This document shows positions 1-5,478 of a stretch of DNA of 5,478 nt, piece after piece (within the stretch, counting starts at the first letter, position 1; every line of letters begins with the position of its first letter). The stretch lies in the NCBI GenBank assembly GCA_002391545.1, contig DGFF01000126.1:1-5478 (forward strand), given 5' to 3'. The DNA comes from Candidatus Fermentithermobacillaceae bacterium UBA3907 (GTDB lineage Bacteria > Bacillota > Sulfobacillia > Fermentithermobacillales > Fermentithermobacillaceae). The notes beneath the pieces were generated by a model, which was not told where the DNA came from, ran no database searches, and worked only from the letters and a program-made list of their open reading frames with translations. Both the position numbers and the translations under genes were made by a program.

Positions 1-1
1 T

Positions 2-172
2 TGTAGGGCGTCCGAATCCGGATCCGGAGATTATTGTTCGGGGAAGAAATTCGAGAGACATGTCGCCCTGAAGAATGGGGAGAGAAACACGGTTACCAGC
101 GAGTACGTAGACTACGTTGCGAGGCGCATTTTTCGAAAGATGATTAGTCGGCAATATTTGAATAGACAATGA
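2..172 (+). CDS. 3' end of an unrecognised gene (5' truncated by window edge)
   Basis: A frame is open from the window edge to a TGA at 170-172, giving the last 56 residues of a protein that starts outside the window. The tail is basic, ending with several Arg and Lys residues (ARRIFRKMISRQYLNRQ), and has no membrane segment. I do not recognise the family. The other two forward frames are closed early (TAG at 4-6, TGA at 69-71), which weakly favours this frame. The stop lies 22 nt before the GTG of the SLH gene, and that gene's ribosome binding site falls in the gap, so the two could be cotranscribed. No convincing promoter is visible between them. The stretch is short enough that a chance open frame is possible. 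Confidence 0.4.
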   Translation, partial: CRASESGSGDYCSGKKFERHVALKNGERNTVTSEYVDYVARRIFRKMISRQYLNRQ

Positions 173-194
173 GTAATAATGGAGGTGTTCGTCG

Positions 195-1529
195 GTGAGA
201 AAATTTCCTATTATAGCAGCATGTTTGGCACTATGCTTAGCAATGGTTCTGCCAGCAGTAGCTGCCGCAGAACCCCTTAAGTTACAAACGAGAGCAGCCT
301 GGACTATGGAGATTACAGCACCTACCGAGGTTAAGCCAAACCAGAAGTTTACTATAAAAGTGACTGACGCCAAAGATGATACCCCTGTCCAGGGCGCAAC
401 AATTTACCTTATGCTTAGGTACCAGCAGTTTCATCCTGGTCCAGCACAAAACTATATACGGCCAGGGCTAACGACGACCAAACTGGGAGTCACAGATAAA
501 AATGGCGAACTCAAAACGTCCATTCCAGACGAAGGCATGTACTTCCTGGTAGCCGAAAAAGATGATGTTTACAGCAAGTTCTTCCCAATAACCGTTGCCG
601 AATTTAGCGGCGAAATCACATTCTCTGCCAGTAAGCAAGTGTTCAACCGAGGAGAAAAAGTTTTCTTAACCTTGAAGAACGACAGCGATTCAGATCTCAC
701 GCTGAATTACGGAGCGCCATGGGAGATCACTAGGCCAAATGGAATCAAGATATATGAGCCAATATCTACTCAAGCTCTCATTACGCTTGAACCTGGCGAA
801 GAGAAAACTTGGACATGGGATCAGAAAGATCAAGACGGCAATCAAGTTAAACCTGGCGTATACATCGCTACAATTGAAACTTCGGCCGGATCTTTCACTA
901 CCAAGTTTTGCGTCTCGGGCCTCAGGGCAGATAAGAGCAAACGCAACCCGGAACCCAGAATGGAAGGCAAGAACCCTTTCAGAGACGTAACCGGAAAAGC
1001 AATATGGGGTGATCCCCACATCCTTCACCTTTATCGGAAAGGAATCCTCGAAGGTAAGAATGGGGACCGTTTCGACCCCGATGGCACCCTAACCAGGGCA
1101 GAATTTCTAGCCATGTTGATGCGAGCCGCCGGCATCGAACCAGAACCCAATGAAGGCGAAGACGTGTTCCCCGACGTTTCTCCCAACCATTGGGCATATA
1201 CGTACGTCTATAGAGCGCGAGAAATGGGCATCCTTACTCCGGAAGAATACCCCAAAGGATTCGGACCTGATATCCCCATAACCAGGTTGGAAATGTGCGT
1301 TATGACCGTGCGCGCTTTGGGACTTGAAGACGAGGCAGCCGAGAATGCCGGAATAGAACTGGGATTTGATGACGACGATGACATTCCCTTGATATATAGG
1401 GGCCACGTAGCAGTAATGGTAGATTGGGGCGTAATAACAGGGTATCCAGACAATACCTTCAGACCTAACAGAACCGCTACAAGAAGAGAAGCTGCTGTGA
1501 TAATCTACCGGGTCATGGAAGAAGATTAA
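195..1529 (+). CDS. Secreted S-layer-homology (SLH) protein with Ig-like and BsuPI-like domains
   Basis: This 444-residue protein is predicted to be exported and held on the cell wall by SLH domains, which bind secondary cell wall polysaccharide. The N-terminus is a signal peptide: basic MRK, a hydrophobic core to about residue 20, and likely cleavage in AVAAAEP near residues 24-25. Residues 36-134 look like an extracellular beta-sandwich (Ig-like). Residues 138-240 resemble the BsuPI/intracellular proteinase inhibitor family, ending in the typical DQDGNQVKPGVY. A linker leads to three SLH repeats at about 260-315, 320-375 and 388-442. Their sugar-binding motif reads TRAE (300-303), TRLE (363-366) and TRRE (429-432). 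The start is GTG, chosen because GGAGGTG at 181-187 sits 7 nt upstream and the signal peptide begins immediately. There is no catalytic motif, so the role is probably structural or adhesive. It precedes polysaccharide-modifying genes but is likely a separate transcription unit. Confidence 0.93.
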   Translation: MRKFPIIAACLALCLAMVLPAVAAAEPLKLQTRAAWTMEITAPTEVKPNQKFTIKVTDAKDDTPVQGATIYLMLRYQQFHPGPAQNYIRPGLTTTKLGVTDKNGELKTSIPDEGMYFLVAEKDDVYSKFFPITVAEFSGEITFSASKQVFNRGEKVFLTLKNDSDSDLTLNYGAPWEITRPNGIKIYEPISTQALITLEPGEEKTWTWDQKDQDGNQVKPGVYIATIETSAGSFTTKFCVSGLRADKSKRNPEPRMEGKNPFRDVTGKAIWGDPHILHLYRKGILEGKNGDRFDPDGTLTRAEFLAMLMRAAGIEPEPNEGEDVFPDVSPNHWAYTYVYRAREMGILTPEEYPKGFGPDIPITRLEMCVMTVRALGLEDEAAENAGIELGFDDDDDIPLIYRGHVAVMVDWGVITGYPDNTFRPNRTATRREAAVIIYRVMEED

Positions 1530-1539
1530 ACAACATCCA

Positions 1540-1590
1540 ACCGGCGCAGCGCTGGAGAATTCCACAGGTAGGTGCTGCGCCGGTCGTTTT
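1540..1590 (+). terminator. Probable intrinsic terminator after the SLH gene
   Basis: Perfect 11-bp inverted arms, ACCGGCGCAGC at 1540-1550 and GCTGCGCCGGT at 1574-1584, lie 10 nt after the SLH stop codon. The stem is very GC-rich and is followed by a short T run (GTTTT, 1586-1590). The 23-nt loop is long for a terminator, but it contains a small secondary hairpin (TGGA 1553-1556 with TCCA 1561-1564) that would compact it. The T tract is weak, so termination may be partial. It separates the SLH gene from the acylation operon. Confidence 0.6.
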
Positions 1591-1637
1591 CTCACGATAA
1601 CTACTAACTAATAATGGCTACCCGTGTGTTTCCCTAG

Positions 1638-1687
1638 GGTATTTCCATATTTGTTCATGCGACCCGAAAATACCTCGGGGGGGTCGC
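1638..1687 (+). other. Possible structured RNA: hairpin whose loop pairs upstream (pseudoknot or switch)
   Basis: Bases 1659-1667 pair with 1675-1687. The stem has a lower GCGA/TCGC helix, a four-G bulge at 1680-1683, an upper CCCGA/TCGGG helix, and a seven-base loop AAATACC at 1668-1674. That whole loop is the exact complement of GGTATTT at 1638-1644, so the two parts can form an H-type pseudoknot or compete as alternative folds. There is no T tract after it, so it is not a standard terminator. It matches no riboswitch class I know. Whether it is transcribed as part of the operon leader is uncertain, because the best promoter candidate is downstream. Chance pairing is a real alternative. Confidence 0.25.
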
Positions 1688-1720
1688 TTGGATCATGCAC
1701 CAGCACTTGCCGTCACCCTA

Positions 1721-1749
1721 TTGCGTTTCCGATCTCCCATTGCTATGCT
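1721..1749 (+). promoter_or_regulatory. Candidate sigma-A-type promoter for the MBOAT operon
   Basis: TTGCGT (1721-1726) and TATGCT (1744-1749) are separated by 17 nt. The -10 is preceded by TG at 1741-1742, giving an extended -10 (TGCTATGCT). Transcription would begin near 1756, leaving a leader of roughly 30 nt before the ATG at 1788. Both hexamers deviate from consensus, so this is a sequence-pattern call only. Confidence 0.35.
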
Positions 1750-1777
1750 TAATGATAATAGTTGCAATATCACAGTT

Positions 1778-1783
1778 GGAGGG
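1778..1783 (+). promoter_or_regulatory. Ribosome binding site that fixes the MBOAT start
   Basis: GGAGGG lies 4 nt before the ATG at 1788. The frame is open further upstream to an ATG at 1695, but that start has no well-spaced purine-rich site other than a G run. The 1788 start also gives the standard AlgI-family N-terminus (Met, Val, Phe, Cys, Ser, then an aromatic-rich first membrane helix). The shorter protein is therefore preferred. Confidence 0.75.
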
Positions 1784-1787
1784 CACT

Positions 1788-3209
1788 ATGGTATTTTGCT
1801 CTCATCGTTTTATATTTGCATTTTTCCCTATAGTTTTTGCTGGTTACTGGATAATAGCTAGATTCGTAGGGCATAGGGCATCCAAGGTGTGGATGATAGC
1901 GGCGTCTTTGTGCTTCTACGCCAAAGGCAACGTTGCTTTTCTTCCCCTCTTGGTATTTACCACATGCTTTAACTACTGTATCGCCCGAGGGCTAACCTTG
2001 AAACCAAAAGGTAGCCCTGCGGCCAAATTCCTCCTCGGGCTCGGCATAGTAGAGAACTTAGGATTCTTATTTTATTTCAAATATACAAACTTCTTCATAG
2101 ATAATATAAATCGATTCTTGGGAACGGCCATACAACAACAGAACATTTCCTTGCCCCTTGGAATTTCGTTTTATACATTTCTGATCCTCTCATGCCTGGT
2201 AGATACATACAAAGGTAAGAGCGAGACGCATTCTTTTATAGACTTCGCCATGTTTGTAACATTCTTTCCCCACCTCATAGTAGGGCCAATCTCACATCAT
2301 TACGATATGGTACCTCAGTTTTACGCAGAAGACTTCTACGAAATAAACGACCGCAATATCATGCAAGGCATCTTGCTGTTTTCCATAGGTTGCGCCAAGA
2401 AGGTTCTCATAGCTGAGCCTCTCATAGCCCACGCCCAGAATTTTTACAACGTTATGGGAACAGGGACTTTCTTCCAAGCGTGGGGCGGTGTAATTGCATA
2501 CACTTTCGCGTACTACTTTGACTTTTCCGGCTACACTGATATGGCACAAGGGATTGCACTGTTTTTCAACATAAAACTTCCCTTTAACTTTGATTCGCCG
2601 TACAAAGCAAGGGGCTTTGCAGACTTCTGGCGTAGGTGGAACATTACTATATCAAGGTTTTTCCAAGAACATATTTTCAGTAACATATTTCATTTCGGAG
2701 ACTCTCTTGGAAGACTCATGGTAGCGACAATGGCAACTTTTTTGGTGTCAGGATTGTGGCACGGCGCAGGATGGCACTTTATTTTCTGGGGAGCTGCCAA
2801 CGGCATTTTAGTATGCATTTCCAATATTATGACCTTGAAGCGCAAAAAGCTGCAACCTACTCTCGCGTGGGCGCTCACCTTCTTGATGATACTATTTACC
2901 CGTGTCCTTTTTGATAGCAACTCCATGACCCAAGCCCTAGCTGTGTATGGGAACATGCTTGACCTGCGGCCTCTTTTTGCAGATGCGAACGCTTTTTGGG
3001 CTGAAGGCCTTTCTTACTTAAAATCCAATCTCTCAATCATATGCCTTATGGGCGTCGCAGCACTGATAAGTTTCTTCGCGCCAAGTACGCGCCAGATTTG
3101 CGCTAGTTTTGAGCCAAAATGGTATTATGCTCTTTGCTGCGGCATCATATTTGCCGCATCCCTGTTTTTCATGGGAAAGGTGTCTAGTTTCTTGTATTTC
3201 CAATTCTGA
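1788..3209 (+). CDS. MBOAT-family membrane O-acyltransferase (AlgI/DltB-like)
   Basis: This 473-residue polytopic membrane protein has about ten to eleven hydrophobic segments, the usual size for the AlgI/DltB family. These proteins pass an acyl group from a cytoplasmic donor through the membrane to an extracytoplasmic acceptor or partner enzyme. Family hallmarks are visible in order: PLGISFYTF, then FFPHLIVGPISH, DFSGYTDMAQGIALFF, NFDSPYKARGFADFWRRW near residue 284, and SGLWHGAGWHFIFWG, which carries the invariant histidine at residue 325. One residue is odd: the usual His of the RRWH motif is Asn285, so the pair is Asn/His instead of His/His. The next gene starts 45 nt downstream and encodes an SGNH-type partner, as in alginate, Dlt and Pat acylation systems. 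The ACP two genes on suggests a carrier-bound donor as in Dlt, rather than acetyl-CoA. The exact acyl group and acceptor cannot be read from this sequence. Family assignment is firm; substrate is inference. Confidence 0.95.
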   Translation: MVFCSHRFIFAFFPIVFAGYWIIARFVGHRASKVWMIAASLCFYAKGNVAFLPLLVFTTCFNYCIARGLTLKPKGSPAAKFLLGLGIVENLGFLFYFKYTNFFIDNINRFLGTAIQQQNISLPLGISFYTFLILSCLVDTYKGKSETHSFIDFAMFVTFFPHLIVGPISHHYDMVPQFYAEDFYEINDRNIMQGILLFSIGCAKKVLIAEPLIAHAQNFYNVMGTGTFFQAWGGVIAYTFAYYFDFSGYTDMAQGIALFFNIKLPFNFDSPYKARGFADFWRRWNITISRFFQEHIFSNIFHFGDSLGRLMVATMATFLVSGLWHGAGWHFIFWGAANGILVCISNIMTLKRKKLQPTLAWALTFLMILFTRVLFDSNSMTQALAVYGNMLDLRPLFADANAFWAEGLSYLKSNLSIICLMGVAALISFFAPSTRQICASFEPKWYYALCCGIIFAASLFFMGKVSSFLYFQF

Positions 3210-3254
3210 TGTTTGAGTTAAATTGACAAGGATTGAGGTAAAAGGAGGTTTCTT

Positions 3255-5096
3255 ATGTCACTCGGAAAGTGGATCGCCATTTTTGTAGCGGGCATATGCA
3301 TATGCAGCTTCTTTTTCGCCGCCTTCAATGCCCTGGTAGATCCCTTTGGCCTTTTCGGGGATAGGATCCTCAATTGGTGGTCATACAACATGACCCAAAA
3401 CCCTCGCACTGCCAAAATCGGTTGGCTTGATAAACATCATGATGAGTATGACTCATACATTATCGGGTGCTCCAAGACCAGTTCTTTTCCAGTGGAACTC
3501 TTGAATAGGTATTATGACGCGAAGTTTTTCAACATGATCATGTATGGCGGAGATATGTATGACATAGAGATGACAACCAAGTACATCCTTAATAGATATG
3601 GAGCTAAACATATTGTGGCAGTCACAGGGTTTTCGGAATTGGCAAGTTACAACAACGAAGCCGATAACATGAAAGGAAATCTTCACGCTAGGGTTGACGG
3701 GAGTAATCTCCTTCTTTTTTACGCTAGATACTTATTTGCGAATCCTGAATATGCGCTGGCAAAACTGTCTGCTTACCGAAATTCCACATACCTTGTAAAT
3801 GCTGATAAGGTCTTTGATGCCGCCACCGGAGCCTACGACAAGTCTGTCCGCGATTCAGAACCCATAGGTTCGTTAGATGACTACCTGGCTAAATATCCTT
3901 TTTTCAAGGAAAAAATACCCGCTTACGCGTCCCTTCCTGATGTAGATGCGTGCGTCGAATCTGTTGAGCGCATAAAAGACATGTGCCAAGAAGCAGGATC
4001 TACTTTCACGTTAATAATATCCCCCATGTTCCACCTAGAGCTCGATATCTTCCCAAAGGAAGACATATCTGACTTTTATCGCAAGTTATCCCGGGTAACA
4101 GATTTCTGGGACTTTTCCGGCTACCACAGCGTGGCATTTGAGCCCAGGTATTTTTATGACGTCTACCACCATAGGAACGCCGTAGGGGCTATGGCCCTTG
4201 CCAAAATGTTTGATGATGATACCTTCTATATCCCTAAAGACTTTGGCTGTTACGTAACTTTAGAAAACGTAGAAGCGAGGCTGGAAGAATACTTTAGCGT
4301 CCCTCCTGAACCCCTAGACAACGAAAAGAAAGTGCCTATCCTTATGTACCATAACCTAACAGAAACTGAGACAGAGGGTTTTTGCGTCACAGCAGAAACT
4401 TTCGAAGCCCAGATAAAGGCTTTACGAGATGCAGGCTACGAGGCAATATCCTTCGCAGATCTCATTGATTTCGTTGAACGCGGGACAGACCTGCCAGAAA
4501 AACCTGTCATAATAACTTTTGACGATGGATATAAAGATAGCGCAAGAATTGGAGCGCCTATCTTGGAAAAATACAATATGTGCGGAGCAATCAATGTTAT
4601 CGGCGTATCTGTTGGAAAAAATACTTACAAAGATACAGGTGAACCAATCACCCCCCACTTTTCTTTCGAGGAGGTAGCTCCTTGGGTGGAAAAAGGAGTT
4701 CTGGAAATTCAGAGCCACAGTTTTGACATGCACAATTCTAAAGAACTGGACCAGGACGACTATAGAAAGGGAGTGTATCAAAAGCCCGGAGAAAGCGAAG
4801 AAGAGTACATCGCAAAGTTTAGGGCAGATGTAGAGGCATCTCGCCGTGCTATAGAAGACGCTCTAGGCACTCAAGTAACTGTGTACGCCTACCCCTTCGG
4901 CTACTATACCCAGCTATCCGAGGTGCTACTTTGGGAGATGGGAATAAAGGTCACCCTTACTGTGGAAGAAGGAATAAACGTGGTAATTAAGGGGTTGCCC
5001 CAGAGCCTTCGTGCTCTCAAGCGATGCGCAGTAGGAGAACACATGTCACCTGTAGAATTAGTAAATTACCTGGAAGGATTGATGGGTAGTGACTAA
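3255..5096 (+). CDS. Membrane-anchored SGNH-like acyltransferase/esterase fused to NodB polysaccharide deacetylase
   Basis: This 613-residue two-domain protein is probably extracytoplasmic. Residues 5-27 form a single hydrophobic anchor, followed by NALVDPFG, a start common in proteins encoded beside MBOAT genes. Residues 60-350 look like the SGNH/DltD/AlgX-type fold: a strand leading to GCSKTSS with Ser73 as likely nucleophile, and a late DxxH motif, Asp302 and His305 in FYDVYHHRN, completing a possible triad. From about residue 358 a second domain has all main NodB motifs: PILMYHNL (361-368), TFDDGY with catalytic/metal Asp423 and Asp424, SHSFDMH with His488 and His493 as metal ligands, and YAYPFGYY (544-551). 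The predicted reactions are acyl transfer to, and N-deacetylation of, one surface glycan. The start has AAAGGAGGT at 3241-3249, 5 nt upstream. The end overlaps the ACP gene by 8 nt. The NodB assignment is firm; the SGNH part is more divergent and could be an esterase or a non-catalytic partner. Confidence 0.88.
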   Translation: MSLGKWIAIFVAGICICSFFFAAFNALVDPFGLFGDRILNWWSYNMTQNPRTAKIGWLDKHHDEYDSYIIGCSKTSSFPVELLNRYYDAKFFNMIMYGGDMYDIEMTTKYILNRYGAKHIVAVTGFSELASYNNEADNMKGNLHARVDGSNLLLFYARYLFANPEYALAKLSAYRNSTYLVNADKVFDAATGAYDKSVRDSEPIGSLDDYLAKYPFFKEKIPAYASLPDVDACVESVERIKDMCQEAGSTFTLIISPMFHLELDIFPKEDISDFYRKLSRVTDFWDFSGYHSVAFEPRYFYDVYHHRNAVGAMALAKMFDDDTFYIPKDFGCYVTLENVEARLEEYFSVPPEPLDNEKKVPILMYHNLTETETEGFCVTAETFEAQIKALRDAGYEAISFADLIDFVERGTDLPEKPVIITFDDGYKDSARIGAPILEKYNMCGAINVIGVSVGKNTYKDTGEPITPHFSFEEVAPWVEKGVLEIQSHSFDMHNSKELDQDDYRKGVYQKPGESEEEYIAKFRADVEASRRAIEDALGTQVTVYAYPFGYYTQLSEVLLWEMGIKVTLTVEEGINVVIKGLPQSLRALKRCAVGEHMSPVELVNYLEGLMGSD

Positions 5097-5322
5097 AGAA
5101 AAGATTTTTGAGTTTTTTAAAGCAAAAGGCGTATCCGACAATCTTGATTTCGAAACCGACCTGTTTAAGGGCGGCTTCATAGATTCGCTATTTGCATTTG
5201 AGGTTGTAGTATTCCTGGAAGAAACTTTTGGCGTTCACCTAGATAATAAAGACATTACGGAAGAAAACTTCAGAACCATAACTTCAATGGCAAGTATGAT
5301 TGATCGCATAAGAGGTGTGTGA
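5089..5322 (+). CDS. Stand-alone acyl carrier protein
   Basis: A 77-residue acidic protein of normal ACP/DltC length. It has the four-helix carrier pattern and the phosphopantetheine site GGFIDSL, with Ser33 as the attachment residue, followed by FEVVVFLEETFGVHL and DITEENFRTI. Once modified by a phosphopantetheinyl transferase encoded elsewhere, it would carry an acyl thioester in the cytoplasm. The start is GTG, with GGAAGG (5072-5077) 11 nt upstream inside the preceding gene. The genes overlap by 8 nt, suggesting translational coupling. The next gene starts 1 nt after its stop and encodes an FkbH-type protein, so this ACP is probably dedicated to that enzyme and to the MBOAT rather than to fatty acid synthesis. 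A peptidyl or aminoacyl carrier role, as for DltC, cannot be excluded from sequence alone. Confidence 0.92.
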   Translation: MTKEKIFEFFKAKGVSDNLDFETDLFKGGFIDSLFAFEVVVFLEETFGVHLDNKDITEENFRTITSMASMIDRIRGV

Positions 5323-5323
5323 C

Positions 5324-5478
5324 ATGGGCGATAAAAAGACTATTAAATGCCTGGTATGGGATCTTGATAATACGTTGTGGGACGGCACCTTGCTCGAAGG
5401 CGACGATATAGTACTTCGCGAAGGAGTAGTAGATGTAATACGTGAGTTAGATAATCGCGGGATCTTGCTCTCAATTGC
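5324..5478 (+). CDS. FkbH-like HAD-superfamily (subfamily IIIC) protein, N-terminal part
   Basis: The gene runs off the window after 51 codons. The visible N-terminus has the HAD motif I as VWDLDNTLWDGTL, with the nucleophile and acid Asp residues of DxDxT, followed by LLEGDDIVLREGVVDVIREL and NRGILLSI. This is the FkbH pattern and not that of a generic phosphatase. Characterised FkbH enzymes take a glyceryl unit from D-1,3-bisphosphoglycerate, dephosphorylate it and load it as a thioester on an ACP. A matching ACP lies 1 nt upstream. AAGAGGTG at 5310-5317 is the ribosome binding site, 6 nt before the ATG. Motifs II-IV and the usual C-terminal acetyltransferase-like domain lie beyond the window, so catalytic completeness cannot be judged. 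Confidence 0.9.
   Translation, partial: MGDKKTIKCLVWDLDNTLWDGTLLEGDDIVLREGVVDVIRELDNRGILLSI

Noticed and set aside
3..71. Forward frame reading GRPNPDPEIIVRG, faintly like the PDPD segment of undecaprenyl diphosphate synthase
   Set aside because: The residues after it do not fit that family and the frame stops at 69-71. The similarity is too short to support a frameshifted gene.
105..117. Near-palindrome ACGTAG-A-CTACGT
   Set aside because: It lies inside the probable upstream coding tail and has only a one-base spacer, so no RNA hairpin forms cleanly. A 6-bp operator-like match of this size can occur by chance.
213..224. Possible lipobox (IAAC, residues 7-10) in the SLH protein signal peptide
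   Set aside because: The cysteine at residue 10 would leave a hydrophobic region that is far too short. A standard signal peptidase I site near residues 24-25 fits better, and SLH repeats already provide anchoring.
1107..1595. Long minus-strand open frame opposite the SLH gene
   Set aside because: It lies entirely over the SLH repeats and terminator, and its translation shows no recognisable domain. It is explained as a shadow of the strongly supported + strand gene. The same holds for the other antisense and out-of-frame stretches in the window.
1695..1787. In-frame N-terminal extension of the MBOAT gene from an ATG at 1695
   Set aside because: It adds 31 residues not typical of AlgI-family proteins and has no well-spaced ribosome binding site. 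GGAGGG before the ATG at 1788 and the family-like N-terminus there are better support.
3223..3228. TTGACA in the gap between the MBOAT and fusion genes as a -35 promoter element
   Set aside because: No -10-like hexamer lies 16-18 nt downstream; that position is occupied by the ribosome binding site of the fusion gene.
1788..5478. A standard dlt (D-alanylation) operon
   Set aside because: No DltA-like adenylating gene is visible, the gene after the ACP is FkbH-type, and the SGNH-like protein is fused to a deacetylase, unlike DltD.

Overview
The window reads as part of a surface-polysaccharide modification locus from a Gram-positive-type or otherwise S-layer-bearing bacterium. All recognised genes lie on the + strand. 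Three SLH repeats, strong GGAGG-type ribosome binding sites, GTG starts, frequent ATA and AGA/AGG codons and mid-range GC point towards Clostridia-like Firmicutes. Another SLH-bearing phylum such as Synergistota cannot be excluded. This taxonomic guess is an inference from style, not from a marker gene.

Layout. Positions 2-172 hold the probable 3' end of an unrecognised gene. A secreted SLH-domain protein follows (195-1529) and ends at a GC-rich terminator-like hairpin (1540-1590). The gap 1530-1787 also holds a possible RNA pseudoknot (1638-1687) and a candidate promoter (1721-1749). Four co-directional genes come next: an AlgI/DltB-type MBOAT membrane O-acyltransferase (1788-3209), a membrane-anchored fusion of an SGNH/DltD/AlgX-like domain with a NodB polysaccharide deacetylase (3255-5096), a stand-alone acyl carrier protein (5089-5322), and the start of an FkbH-type HAD-IIIC protein (5324 to the window end). 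Spacings of 45 nt, an 8-nt overlap and 1 nt suggest one operon.

Proposed joint function (inference). The architecture is parallel to the Dlt system (MBOAT DltB, carrier DltC, extracytoplasmic DltD) and to the Pat system that O-acetylates secondary cell wall polysaccharide. Here the carrier is paired with an FkbH-type protein, a family known for loading a glyceryl unit from 1,3-bisphosphoglycerate onto an ACP, instead of the DltA adenylating enzyme. The cell may therefore charge the ACP with a glycerate-derived acyl group. The MBOAT would pass it across the membrane, and the SGNH domain would place it on a wall or surface glycan. The fused NodB domain would remove N-acetyl groups from the same glycan. 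The neighbouring SLH protein suggests the glycan could be the polymer that anchors the S-layer.
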